Assembly: GCA_964454295.1 (NCBI GenBank)
Contig: CAYVTV010000118.1
Span: 1 to 12,462 of the forward strand
Direction: 5' to 3'
DNA from: CAYVTV01 sp964454295
GTDB taxonomy: Bacteria > Bacteroidota > Bacteroidia > Bacteroidales > GCA-2748055
DNA length: 12,462 nt
Shown: positions 6,192 to 12,462 of the stretch, one piece after another
How the letters are laid out: every line of letters begins with the position of its first letter
Numbering within the stretch: the first letter of the stretch is position 1
The notes under the pieces: generated by a model
The model's input: only the letters and a program-made list of their open reading frames with translations
Told to the model about the DNA's origin: nothing
The model's database searches: none
Made by a program: the position numbers and the translations under genes

Positions 6192-7337
6192 ATGTTATTC
6201 AGAGATATTCCCGGACAGGAAATTATTAAAAAAAAGCTAATTCATACCGTTATTGAAGGAAGGATAAGTCATGCCCAATTGTTTTACGGACCTGAAGGTT
6301 CAGGAAAGCTTGCACTGGCCCTGGCCTATGCCCGTTATATCTGCTGTGAAAGCCGAAATGCAACCGACTCCTGCGGCACATGTCACTCATGCGTTAAGTA
6401 TAATAAATTCATACATCCCGACCTGCATTTTGTTTTTCCATCTGTAACAGGGTCAAAAAAAGAAGATAATGACGAGTCCGGGGAAACACAACCAAATGTT
6501 AACTTCCATGAGAAATGGAGAGAAGCTTTGCTGGAGAATCCCTACATGGATCAGTTTCAATGGTATGAGAAAATCGGACTCGATACCAAACAAGGTCTTA
6601 TCGGAGTTAAAGACAGCAATGAAATAATCAGGAAACTATCCTTAAAATCATACGAATCGGACTATAAGATTCTCCTTATGTGGCTCCCCGAGAGGATGAA
6701 CCCCACTTCAGCGAACAGGCTTCTCAAGATAATTGAAGAACCTCCTCCCTTAACCTTATTTCTGCTGGTATCGGAAAATTACGGAGAGATACTGCCTACT
6801 ATTCTGTCACGTACACAGATGGTAAAAATCCCTGCCATAAAAGATGCTGATATTAAAAAGGCTCTTATTGAAAAGGAAAATGTACCGGAAGATATCGCCA
6901 ATGATGCTGTTCACCTGGCTAACGGTAATTATAACAGGGCATTGTCCTTTATTCAGCCCAACGAGAACTACAAAGAAAACTTTGAGAGATTCGTGAACCT
7001 GATGAGATCGTGTTATGCTCTTAAAATGACAGAAATACTTGCCTGTGTGGATGATATATTCTCCCTGGGCAGGGAGCGGCAGAAATTGTTTCTTATTTAT
7101 GCCATGCGGATGCTTAGGGAAAACTTTCTGCTAAACCTGGGTAAAGTGGAAATAACTCATATGACAGGGTATGAGAATGACTGGTCACAAAATTTTTTCA
7201 AATTTGTCGATAAGGATAATGTGAGTGGGTTGTATAACGAATTCAACAATGCTTACAATCATATATCCGCCAATGCCTATGCGCGAATTGTATTACTGGA
7301 TATGTGCCTTAATATCTATAAATTATTACGGAAGTAA
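6192..7337 (+). CDS. holB: DNA polymerase III delta' subunit
   Basis: This 381-residue protein is a clamp-loader subunit of the replicative polymerase. It opens with MLFRDIPGQEIIKKKL, then ISHAQLFYGPEGSGKLALALAYARY (25-49), a four-cysteine zinc module (Cys52, Cys61, Cys64, Cys67), SANRLLKIIEEPPP (173-186) and ILSRTQ (204-209), all classic for the DnaX/HolB family. The P-loop GPEGSGKL (33-40) lacks the usual Thr/Ser after Lys, and the Walker B segment reads LLMWLPERMN where active loaders have a DEAE/DExx box. This fits a non-hydrolysing delta' rather than the gamma/tau ATPase. A roughly 45-residue insertion (about 82-125) after the zinc module is lineage-specific. It heads a plus-strand cluster with ricT 51 bases downstream, the same holB-ricT pairing known in Firmicutes. 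Confidence 0.95.
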   Translation: MLFRDIPGQEIIKKKLIHTVIEGRISHAQLFYGPEGSGKLALALAYARYICCESRNATDSCGTCHSCVKYNKFIHPDLHFVFPSVTGSKKEDNDESGETQPNVNFHEKWREALLENPYMDQFQWYEKIGLDTKQGLIGVKDSNEIIRKLSLKSYESDYKILLMWLPERMNPTSANRLLKIIEEPPPLTLFLLVSENYGEILPTILSRTQMVKIPAIKDADIKKALIEKENVPEDIANDAVHLANGNYNRALSFIQPNENYKENFERFVNLMRSCYALKMTEILACVDDIFSLGRERQKLFLIYAMRMLRENFLLNLGKVEITHMTGYENDWSQNFFKFVDKDNVSGLYNEFNNAYNHISANAYARIVLLDMCLNIYKLLRK

Positions 7338-7388
7338 ATTTTTGATTAATTTTGTCTCCTGTCCCGTAAATAATAAAACCGGAAAAAG

Positions 7389-8519
7389 ATGATTAACAGA
7401 GGATATTGTAAAGGATTCTGTCATGAGAATGAACATGATAACAGGGACAATGCCGGTCAATATTTCAACACCTGTGCCAAACTGGATGTTTATAACTGGG
7501 TGGCTGACATACCATATTCTGCGGGTAATGATACAGACCTTACAGAGATACGGTTTAAAAATACCCGTAAGGGAATCTACAGAAATGTAAACAATCTCAG
7601 GCTCAGGAAGGGAGATATCGTCGCAGTGGAATCTTCTCCGGGTCATGATATAGGCATTGTAAGCCTCACCGGTCCACTGGTATTACGAAAGCTGGCGATG
7701 AACGGGATATCTGCAGAATCTGATGATTTTAAAAAAGTATACAGAAAGGCCAAGGCTGTGGATATTGAGAAATGGAAAGAAGCCATCGACCTGGAACAGA
7801 ATACGATGATCAGATCCAGGAAGATCTCTGCAGGGCTTAATTTAAACATGAAGATTGGAGATGTTGAATATCAGGGCGATAAGACTAAAGCCATATTTTA
7901 CTATATAGCAGATGACCGGGTAGATTTCAGGGAACTGATAAAGCTGCTTGCCGAAGAGTTCAGGATAAGAATTGAGATGAAGCAGATAGGAGCCAGGCAG
8001 GAAGCAGGAAGGATCGGGGGAATAGGATCCTGTGGAAGAGAACTTTGTTGTTCAACATGGATATCAAACTTTATATCGGTTACTACTGCAGCTGCCCGTT
8101 ACCAGGAGGTTTCACTAAACCCTCAGAAGCTTGCAGGACAGTGCGGCAAGCTCAAATGTTGTCTTAACTATGAGGTGGTGAGTTACATGGATACGCTGAA
8201 AGATTTTCCCGATAAGGAGATCGTTCTGAAAACAAAACAGGCTGAATGGTTTCATCAAAAGACAGATGTTTACCGCAAAATTTACTGGTATTCCAGGGAC
8301 AGTCAATCGATGTTAAACATGGTCCCTGTTTCCGTTGAAAAAGTTAATGATATTATTGAATTGAATGCCAGGGGGATAATTCCTGATACCCTGGATACCA
8401 TTGAGGAAAAAAAAGCGCTGGCCGGATTTTCATACCAGAATGGCGCGGGTGAAGACAGCCTTACCAGGTTTGATAAAAAGAAGAAATCACGAAGGAAAAA
8501 ACCAAGGAAAAACCATTAA
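7389..8519 (+). CDS. ricT: PSP1-domain protein RicT (YaaT) family
   Basis: The 376-residue protein contains the PSP1 core with the two cysteine signatures GSCGRELCCSTW (213-224; Cys215, 220, 221) and GQCGKLKCCLNYE (250-262; Cys252, 257, 258). In Bacillus, RicT joins RicA and RicF in an Fe-S cluster complex that promotes RNase Y-dependent mRNA maturation and other developmental processes. Additional cysteines occur at the N-terminus (Cys7, Cys11, Cys29). The C-terminus is an unstructured lysine/arginine tail (KKKKSRRKKPRK), suggestive of RNA or membrane-surface contact. TAATTTTG at 7347-7354, in the gap after holB, could be an internal -7 element. Its stop is 2 bases before the gldH start, so the two are almost certainly co-transcribed. 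RicA/RicF partners are not in the window, so the Bacillus role may not transfer directly. Confidence 0.93.
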   Translation: MINRGYCKGFCHENEHDNRDNAGQYFNTCAKLDVYNWVADIPYSAGNDTDLTEIRFKNTRKGIYRNVNNLRLRKGDIVAVESSPGHDIGIVSLTGPLVLRKLAMNGISAESDDFKKVYRKAKAVDIEKWKEAIDLEQNTMIRSRKISAGLNLNMKIGDVEYQGDKTKAIFYYIADDRVDFRELIKLLAEEFRIRIEMKQIGARQEAGRIGGIGSCGRELCCSTWISNFISVTTAAARYQEVSLNPQKLAGQCGKLKCCLNYEVVSYMDTLKDFPDKEIVLKTKQAEWFHQKTDVYRKIYWYSRDSQSMLNMVPVSVEKVNDIIELNARGIIPDTLDTIEEKKALAGFSYQNGAGEDSLTRFDKKKKSRRKKPRKNH

Positions 8520-8521
8520 TC

Positions 8522-9001
8522 ATGACGCCCGGATTTTCCAAGATACATATAGCCCTTGGCATTCTGCTGTTCCTGTCATCCTGTGATCCCAACATGGTTT
8601 ATGATAAATACCTCAAAACCGAAAAGGGAATGTGGCATCACAATGATATCAAGAAGTTTGAAACCGAAATACCGGATTCCCTCCAATCCTATAATCTGCT
8701 TGTAAATATCCGGCATACTACAGACTATCCCAGCAGTAATCTTTTTGTTTTTGTTACATTATCAGGCCCTCAGGGTGTGTCACTGCAGGACACCCTTGAA
8801 ATTTTTATTGCAAATGAAAGAGGAAAATGGCTTGGATACGGATTCGGAAAGATCAAACATATAAGCAGGATGTATAAAAACAACATAAGGTTTCCTCATC
8901 CGGGGAATTATACATTCACCATCCGGCAAGCCGTGAGAGAACCTGAAGTACCCGTTACTGATGTAGGATTCCGGATTGAAAAGTATAAGTATCTGAAATA
9001 A
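8522..9001 (+). CDS. gldH: Gliding-motility / T9SS-associated lipoprotein GldH
   Basis: This 159-residue protein has a lipoprotein signal peptide with lipobox LSSC (Cys21), followed by DPNMVYDKY, GMWHHNDIKKFETEIPDSLQSYNLLVNIRHTTDYP, and FPHPGNYTFTIRQAVRE with VTDVGFRIEK at the end, the pattern of the GldH family. GldH is a Bacteroidota lipoprotein required for gliding and chitin use in Flavobacterium johnsoniae, but it is also widespread in non-gliding Bacteroidota, so motility should not be assumed. The start lies 2 bases after the ricT stop and trmB follows after 11 bases, so it sits inside an information-processing operon. With the porW-like gene at the left edge, it suggests that this organism has a type IX secretion system. 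Confidence 0.9.
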   Translation: MTPGFSKIHIALGILLFLSSCDPNMVYDKYLKTEKGMWHHNDIKKFETEIPDSLQSYNLLVNIRHTTDYPSSNLFVFVTLSGPQGVSLQDTLEIFIANERGKWLGYGFGKIKHISRMYKNNIRFPHPGNYTFTIRQAVREPEVPVTDVGFRIEKYKYLK

Positions 9002-9012
9002 CTCCATACATT

Positions 9013-9732
9013 TTGGGTAAGAAGAAATTACAAAGATTTGAGGAGATGAGGGAATTTAAAAGAGTCTTTCAGCCTCAATTAAAAGATATTGTTACTACAG
9101 ATCACTTCCTTAAAAATAAATGGAAACAGGAAGTGTTTTTCAATGAGAATCCTCTAATTCTTGAGTTAGGTTGCGGAAAAGGAGAATATACCGTTGGGCT
9201 TGCAAAAAGATTTGCCGGAAAGAATTTCATTGGTGTGGATATTAAAGGGGCAAGGATATGGAAAGGAGCAAAAATCATAAATGAGGAAGATATCACTAAT
9301 GCAGCTTTCATTCGTACAAGGATTGAATTTATTTCTTCTTTTTTCGGACCTGACGAGGTGGATGAAATATGGCTCACCTTCCCTGATCCGCAACTCAAAA
9401 AAAGAAGATGGAAAAAGCGGCTTTGTTCCTCTGTGTTTCTCAGTATGTATCGCAAATTTTTAAAAGACCAGGGTATTATCCATCTTAAAACAGACAGTGA
9501 AGCACTTTACGATTATGCCCTGAGAATAGCAACGGAAAACCGGTTTCAGATAACAGATAATATAACCGACCTTTATCATTCCGGTATACAGAATGAAATA
9601 CTTGGAATTCAAACCTTTTATGAAAAGCAGTTCGTAAAAGAAGAAAAAGCTATTTTTTACCTGAAGTTTTTATTGCCGCCGGAAGGCGGGATTAAAGAGC
9701 CGTGGGAGGAAGTGTATTTGGGTGAGACTTAG
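9013..9732 (+). CDS. trmB: tRNA (guanine-N7-)-methyltransferase, TTG start
   Basis: The 239-residue enzyme methylates G46 in the variable loop of tRNAs using S-adenosylmethionine. SAM-binding motif I is LELGCGKGEYT (50-60), followed by GVDIKGARIW (74-83) and the family hallmark FPDPQLKKRRWKKRL (123-137), where many TrmB have FPDPW; LKTD (158-161) follows. The TTG at 9013 gives MGKKKLQRFEEM, which fits the N-terminus of Bacteroidota TrmB, and no in-frame ATG lies upstream, so the non-ATG start is well supported. It is 11 bases after gldH and ends the holB-ricT-gldH-trmB cluster. No terminator hairpin is visible after it. Confidence 0.95.
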   Translation: MGKKKLQRFEEMREFKRVFQPQLKDIVTTDHFLKNKWKQEVFFNENPLILELGCGKGEYTVGLAKRFAGKNFIGVDIKGARIWKGAKIINEEDITNAAFIRTRIEFISSFFGPDEVDEIWLTFPDPQLKKRRWKKRLCSSVFLSMYRKFLKDQGIIHLKTDSEALYDYALRIATENRFQITDNITDLYHSGIQNEILGIQTFYEKQFVKEEKAIFYLKFLLPPEGGIKEPWEEVYLGET

Positions 9733-10062
9733 GGGAGATTATGGGGATTGTAATGAATAGAATAACCATCATAGGTGTGGATAGCTTGGATTTTAGGGGA
9801 TTAACGTTATTGATGGTGTTTATGCAAATGTTATTGGTAATTTTGAAAACTACGTAACATGAGAAATATAACAATTATTTTATTATCAATCTTCTTTCAT
9901 ATCATATCGGTTGTATAAATAAAAGATAGTATACCAAATCCTTATTTGAAATTAGCAGCAAGCGTAAGAAAAAAAGCAACATTCTAAGAATTAGAAATCA
10001 AGCCTTATAAAGTTGCATAATTCGGATATTCATTTTATATTTGCATAATATACGCAATTATT
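9733..10062 (+). other. AT-rich 330-base spacer before the RloA-like gene
   Basis: The spacer is visibly richer in A/T than the preceding cluster. I see no RNA gene or strong hairpin. It holds a 19-codon frame at 9859-9918 (MRNITIILLSIFFHIISVV) that looks like a signal peptide cut short by a stop; reading on in the same frame adds 23 codons to 9990. TAATTTTG at 9838-9845 is a possible -7 element for it. This may be the residue of a lost secreted-protein gene. The last 50 bases hold the promoter listed separately. Confidence 0.4.
10013..10049 (+). promoter_or_regulatory. Promoter of the RloA-like gene, with a direct repeat
   Basis: TTGC (10013-10016) and TATATTTG (10036-10043) are separated by 19 bases, a near-ideal Bacteroidota -33/-7 pair; the ATG is 19 bases after the -7 element, so the leader is very short. 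The 9-mer TTGCATAAT occurs at 10013-10021 over the -33 and at 10041-10049 just after the -7, which could be a pair of operator half-sites. Confidence 0.65.
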
Positions 10063-11367
10063 ATGATTAAATCAATTTCAGTAAGGAATTTCAGGTCAAT
10101 AAAAGACCAGATAACGCTGGACTTCTCCAAATCAAACAGAAAAAAAAGCAATCTGCATAACTATAATCCTGTTGCCAATTTTGATTTGGCCTTAACCTCA
10201 GTTATATATGGTGCTAATGCCTCCGGTAAAAGTAATTTGCTCAGGTCTTTCAGGGCAATTGAATATCTGGTTTTAAACTCTGCCAAATTTCAGCCCGAAG
10301 AAGCTATTGGACCTTATGAGCCTTTTAAACTGATGGCAGGATATGATAAAAAACCAGTGCATTTTAAAGTGGTGTTTTTTATTGACAATATCAGATATCA
10401 ATATTCGCTTTCTATCAATGAAAACTTCATAGAGCAGGAAAAACTGGAATTTTACCCAACAGCAAGAAAATCTGCGAGTTTATTTAACAGGGTAAAAGGA
10501 AAAGAAATTGAGTTTGGAGATAATTTCAAAGGCGAAAAAAAAATCATTGAAAAACTCACCTTACCCAATCAGCTTTTCCTTTCTAAAGCGGCTGAAAACA
10601 ATGCCGAAAGCATTTTACCCGTTTTTCAATTTTTCAAAAACAAACTCATGGTTTATCCATTTATTAATCAATACCAAGAGTCCAGTCTTGAGAGCTTTTA
10701 TGCAAAGCGATTGGCAGAAGAACCCAATTCGGAATTTGCAAAAAAACTCAACGCACTAATATGTGCACTAGATACGGGCATTAACTCCATCAGTGCTAAA
10801 GAAACCGATTGGAATGCTATAAAATTTCCTGATGATATGCCTGAAAAATTGAAAAAAAAATTTCAGGATAATTTTAAATATACAATTAAGACCTTTCATA
10901 ATTTTTTTGATGATAAAATGAATAATTCCGGTTTGGTTGATCTCGATATAGAAGAGGAATCTGCCGGAACAAGAAGCTTGCTTTCAATTGGAGGAATTAT
11001 TATTGATGCCTTGGAAAAAGGATCGGTATTGGTGATTGATGAATTTGAAAAAAATCTTCATCCCATCATTACTTCCTATTTGATTAAGCTTTTTAGTGAA
11101 AAACTGTTTAACCCAAAAAATGCTCAACTCATCTTTGCTACTCACGATGTAACACAATTAAACGAAGAGTTATTTAACCGTGACCAGGTTTGGTTTACAC
11201 AGAAAAATGAATATGGCATGACAGAATTAATTCGTTGCTCAGATATTAAAGGTTTACGATTAAATACACCGCTTGATAAATGGTATGTTACAGGCAGATT
11301 AGGAGGTACTGCTATTATTAGTGATACTAATTTTATAATGTCTATGCAAGAAGAAATTGCAGAATGA
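10063..11367 (+). CDS. RloA-like AAA ATPase (AAA15/AAA21, ABC-type fold)
   Basis: The 434-residue protein starts IKSISVRNFRSIKDQITLDFS, the usual first strand of SMC/OLD-like ATPases, then Walker A GANASGKSN (50-58). The ABC-like signature EESAGTRSLL (298-307), Walker B SVLVIDEFEKNLHP (321-334, Asp326-Glu327) and the H-loop FATHD (His361) complete an intact catalytic set. It ends with the family's YVTGRLGG segment. Proteins of this family (COG1106, RloA, AbiLi) pair with RloB-type partners in restriction-linked and abortive-infection loci, so a defence role is the leading inference. It overlaps a truncated RloB-like frame by 4 bases (ATGA), showing they were translationally coupled. Base use is more A/T-rich than the trmB cluster, and two runs of nine A lie in the coding sequence (10535-10543 and 10852-10860). 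The ATPase is complete; its function without a full partner is doubtful. Confidence 0.85.
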   Translation: MIKSISVRNFRSIKDQITLDFSKSNRKKSNLHNYNPVANFDLALTSVIYGANASGKSNLLRSFRAIEYLVLNSAKFQPEEAIGPYEPFKLMAGYDKKPVHFKVVFFIDNIRYQYSLSINENFIEQEKLEFYPTARKSASLFNRVKGKEIEFGDNFKGEKKIIEKLTLPNQLFLSKAAENNAESILPVFQFFKNKLMVYPFINQYQESSLESFYAKRLAEEPNSEFAKKLNALICALDTGINSISAKETDWNAIKFPDDMPEKLKKKFQDNFKYTIKTFHNFFDDKMNNSGLVDLDIEEESAGTRSLLSIGGIIIDALEKGSVLVIDEFEKNLHPIITSYLIKLFSEKLFNPKNAQLIFATHDVTQLNEELFNRDQVWFTQKNEYGMTELIRCSDIKGLRLNTPLDKWYVTGRLGGTAIISDTNFIMSMQEEIAE

Positions 11368-11582
11368 GGAGAGCGGGTAAATACATATTAATCATCCCTG
11401 AAGGTTGGTGTGAATACAACTATGCTCAGGCATTGAAACATTCTTTACCAAGAGACAAACAACGAAGTATTTCGGTTGAAATGCCTAACCCGAATAATAA
11501 GAACAGGGCTCATACCCTTTCATCAGCAGTGTTAATAGTAAGCAATAGTATAATATTTTATACTTTTACCGGAAAATATTAA
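11364..11582 (+). pseudogene. Truncated RloB-like gene
   Basis: The frame starts inside the ATPase stop (ATGA overlap) and encodes 72 residues. The first 48 or so look like the N-terminus of RloB-type partners: KYILIIPEGWCEYNYAQALKHSLPRDKQRSISVEMPNPNNKN, with the strand-EG-E-Y arrangement of that family. After about 11515 the translation (SSAVLIVSNSIIFYTFTGKY) no longer resembles RloB and stops at 11580-11582. RloB proteins are normally near 200 residues, so about three quarters is missing. The cleanest reading is a deletion joining the 5' part of rloB to the sequence upstream of the DUF4180 gene. The tail base composition is very AT-rich, like a promoter region. A naturally short protein is possible but less likely. 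Confidence 0.65.
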
Positions 11583-11593
11583 TATCTTTTCTG

Positions 11594-11956
11594 ATGGATA
11601 ATATTGAAATATTAAACCACAAAGGACAGGCTATTGCCTCTGTCTCCGGAAACTCTCTTCTGATAAGTGAACCCCAGGATGCACTAGATTTAATGGCTGA
11701 GTGCCGGTATAAGGGTGCAGATAGTATTATCGTTCAGGAAGCAAACTTTCATTCCCGGTTTTTCGATCTGAAAACGGGACTGGCTGGCGATATTTTGCAA
11801 AAGTTTTCAACTTACAGGATGCGTATTGCCATTGTTGGTGATTTCACAAAATTCACAAGCAAAAGCCTTGGTGATTTTATTTTTGAGAGCAATAAAATGG
11901 GACATGTTAATTTTGTTGGTTCTGTTGAGGAAGCAAAGGAGGCTCTTGCAAATTAG
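11594..11956 (+). CDS. DUF4180 domain protein
   Basis: The 120-residue product matches the whole DUF4180 domain as I know it: ISEPQDALDLMAECRYKGADSIIVQEANFHSRFFDLKTGLAGDILQKFSTYRMRIAIVGDF (24-83) followed by TSKSLGDFIFESNKMGHVNFVGSVEEAKEAL. The alternating hydrophobic strands and helices suggest an alpha/beta fold; there is no signal peptide or membrane segment, so it is cytoplasmic. Its function is unknown to me; homologues are widespread as single-gene proteins, sometimes near transcription regulators. It is intact and lies 11 bases after the truncated RloB-like frame. AT-rich sequence just upstream (TATACTTTTA near 11560) could be its promoter. Proximity to the RloA-like gene seems to result from a deletion rather than from shared function. 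Confidence 0.85.
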   Translation: MDNIEILNHKGQAIASVSGNSLLISEPQDALDLMAECRYKGADSIIVQEANFHSRFFDLKTGLAGDILQKFSTYRMRIAIVGDFTKFTSKSLGDFIFESNKMGHVNFVGSVEEAKEALAN

Positions 11957-11960
11957 CAAT

Positions 11961-12053
11961 AACATAACCCAGCATGCCATGGTATACCACATCGATCTTG
12001 CAGCAACTCCTGCCGGCACATACCGTGAGTTCGCTACAATAATGATTAAATAA
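11961..12053 (+). pseudogene. Possible remnant of a T9SS type A sorting domain
   Basis: In the frame of this segment the translation includes YHIDLAATPAGTY and ends TIMIK before a TAA. IDL-x3-PAGTY is the core of T9SS type A C-terminal sorting domains (as in VDLSNLPAGTYFVKV), and these usually end in a short basic tail. About ten residues expected between GTY and the tail seem missing, and no signal-bearing upstream gene is present; the frame upstream is a shadow of the DUF4180 gene. It may therefore be the last fragment of a deleted secreted-protein gene, or chance. The match rests on about ten residues. Confidence 0.3.
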
Positions 12054-12067
12054 AATGCATTCTTTTA

Positions 12068-12403
12068 ATGAATAAAAACCCTGACTTTTTCTCAAAAGTT
12101 TACGAAATAACCCGCCTTATCCCCTTCGGCAGAGTTACCAGTTACGGCGCTATTGCCCGCTGCCTGGGCACTGCCCGTTCAGCGCGAATGGTCGGCTGGG
12201 CCCTTAATAACTCTCATTTTTCCGAAAGTTTTATCCCCGCACACCGGGTGGTGAACAGAAACGGACTTCTCACCGGTAAACACCATTTCGGAGGCAGTAA
12301 TGTCATGAAAGAATTACTGGAAAGCGAAGGAATACAGGTCGAAGATGACAGAATTGTTAATTTTGAAGCAATTTTTTGGGATCCTAATAAAGAATTAGAC
12401 TAA
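12068..12403 (+). CDS. Alkyltransferase-like protein (MGMT family, no catalytic Cys)
   Basis: The 111-residue protein is a stand-alone DNA-binding domain of the O6-alkylguanine transferase family: FFSKVYEITRLIPFGRVTSYGAIARCLG (7-34), SARMVGWALNN (38-48), IPAHRVVNRNGLLTG (56-70). The family's active motif PCHR reads PAHR here (Ala58), so it cannot accept an alkyl group. Tyr27 and Arg40, used to flip and hold the damaged base, are retained. Alkyltransferase-like proteins such as YbaZ and Atl1 bind O6-alkylguanine tightly and hand the lesion to nucleotide excision repair, so this is the expected role. It is in the cytoplasm, full length, with an ATG start and no signs of decay. It is 111 bases after DUF4180, apparently its own unit; no consensus promoter was found. 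Confidence 0.93.
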   Translation: MNKNPDFFSKVYEITRLIPFGRVTSYGAIARCLGTARSARMVGWALNNSHFSESFIPAHRVVNRNGLLTGKHHFGGSNVMKELLESEGIQVEDDRIVNFEAIFWDPNKELD

Positions 12404-12434
12404 ATAATAATAACTTTGCGGGGAGGAAGAAGAA

Positions 12435-12462
12435 GGGATCACGGGATCACGGGATCACGGGA
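12435..12462. repeat. Tandem repeat of the 8-mer GGGATCAC, truncated by the window edge
   Basis: Three complete copies and half of a fourth, with no mismatches, begin 31 bases after the ATL stop and run off the right edge. The unit also occurs once, reverse complemented, at 2775-2782, where the wider 11-mer ACGGGATCACG is conserved. Likely a short minisatellite in the intergenic region. Confidence 0.85.

Noticed and set aside
6290..6320. HolB as an active clamp-loader ATPase (DnaX)
   Set aside because: The P-loop lacks the Thr/Ser after Lys and the Walker B acidic box is replaced by WLPERMN, so it is delta', not gamma/tau.
7326..7646. 106-codon minus-strand frame
   Set aside because: Antisense shadow of ricT and the holB-ricT gap.
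9102..9455. 117-codon minus-strand frame
   Set aside because: Antisense to trmB, whose SAM and FPDP motifs show the true frame.
12235..12250. MGMT-family gene as an inactivated pseudogene
   Set aside because: Ala in place of Cys is the defining mark of alkyltransferase-like proteins; the rest of the frame is intact and of normal ATL length.

Overview
The window reads as a chromosomal segment of a Bacteroidota bacterium, most likely a Bacteroidales-type lineage. This rests on a PorW/SprE-type lipoprotein and a GldH lipoprotein (type IX secretion and gliding), the holB-ricT-gldH gene order, a phosphoglycerate kinase with a charged insertion as I recall from Bacteroidota homologues, genes without obvious Shine-Dalgarno sequences, and several exact matches to the Bacteroidota -7 promoter element TAnnTTTG. 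No rRNA, tRNA, CRISPR array or complete insertion sequence was seen.

Minus-strand half (1-6077), in transcription order: pgk (glycolysis), lepA (translation factor EF4), a 220-base spacer with a large inverted repeat, a small ribbon-helix-helix-like protein, a DUF1987/SiaC-like phosphoprotein, a secreted metallophosphoesterase, and the 5' part of a porW/sprE-like lipoprotein gene that runs off the left edge. The last codons of the metallophosphoesterase lie inside a near-perfect palindromic repeat.

Plus-strand half (6192-12403): after a short divergent promoter region comes a housekeeping cluster, holB (DNA polymerase III delta'), ricT (Fe-S PSP1 protein), gldH (gliding/T9SS lipoprotein) and trmB (tRNA m7G46 methyltransferase). 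A 330-base AT-rich spacer follows with a very good promoter. It drives a RloA-like AAA ATPase, which overlaps by 4 bases a truncated RloB-like gene: a decayed two-gene module of the kind found among anti-phage abortive-infection (AbiL/RloAB-like) systems. Then come an intact DUF4180 gene, a short peptide resembling the end of a T9SS type A sorting domain, an alkyltransferase-like (MGMT-family, Cys replaced by Ala) gene, and an 8-bp tandem repeat running off the right edge.

The core genes are ordinary. The parts most worth attention are the accessory ones: the broken RloAB-like module, the palindromic and simple-sequence intergenic repeats (one motif is shared by two distant spacers), a dyad overlapping the promoter of the RHH-like gene, and the possible sorting-domain remnant. 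I see no clear evidence for a complete new system. All family assignments are from recognition of motifs; no database search was run.
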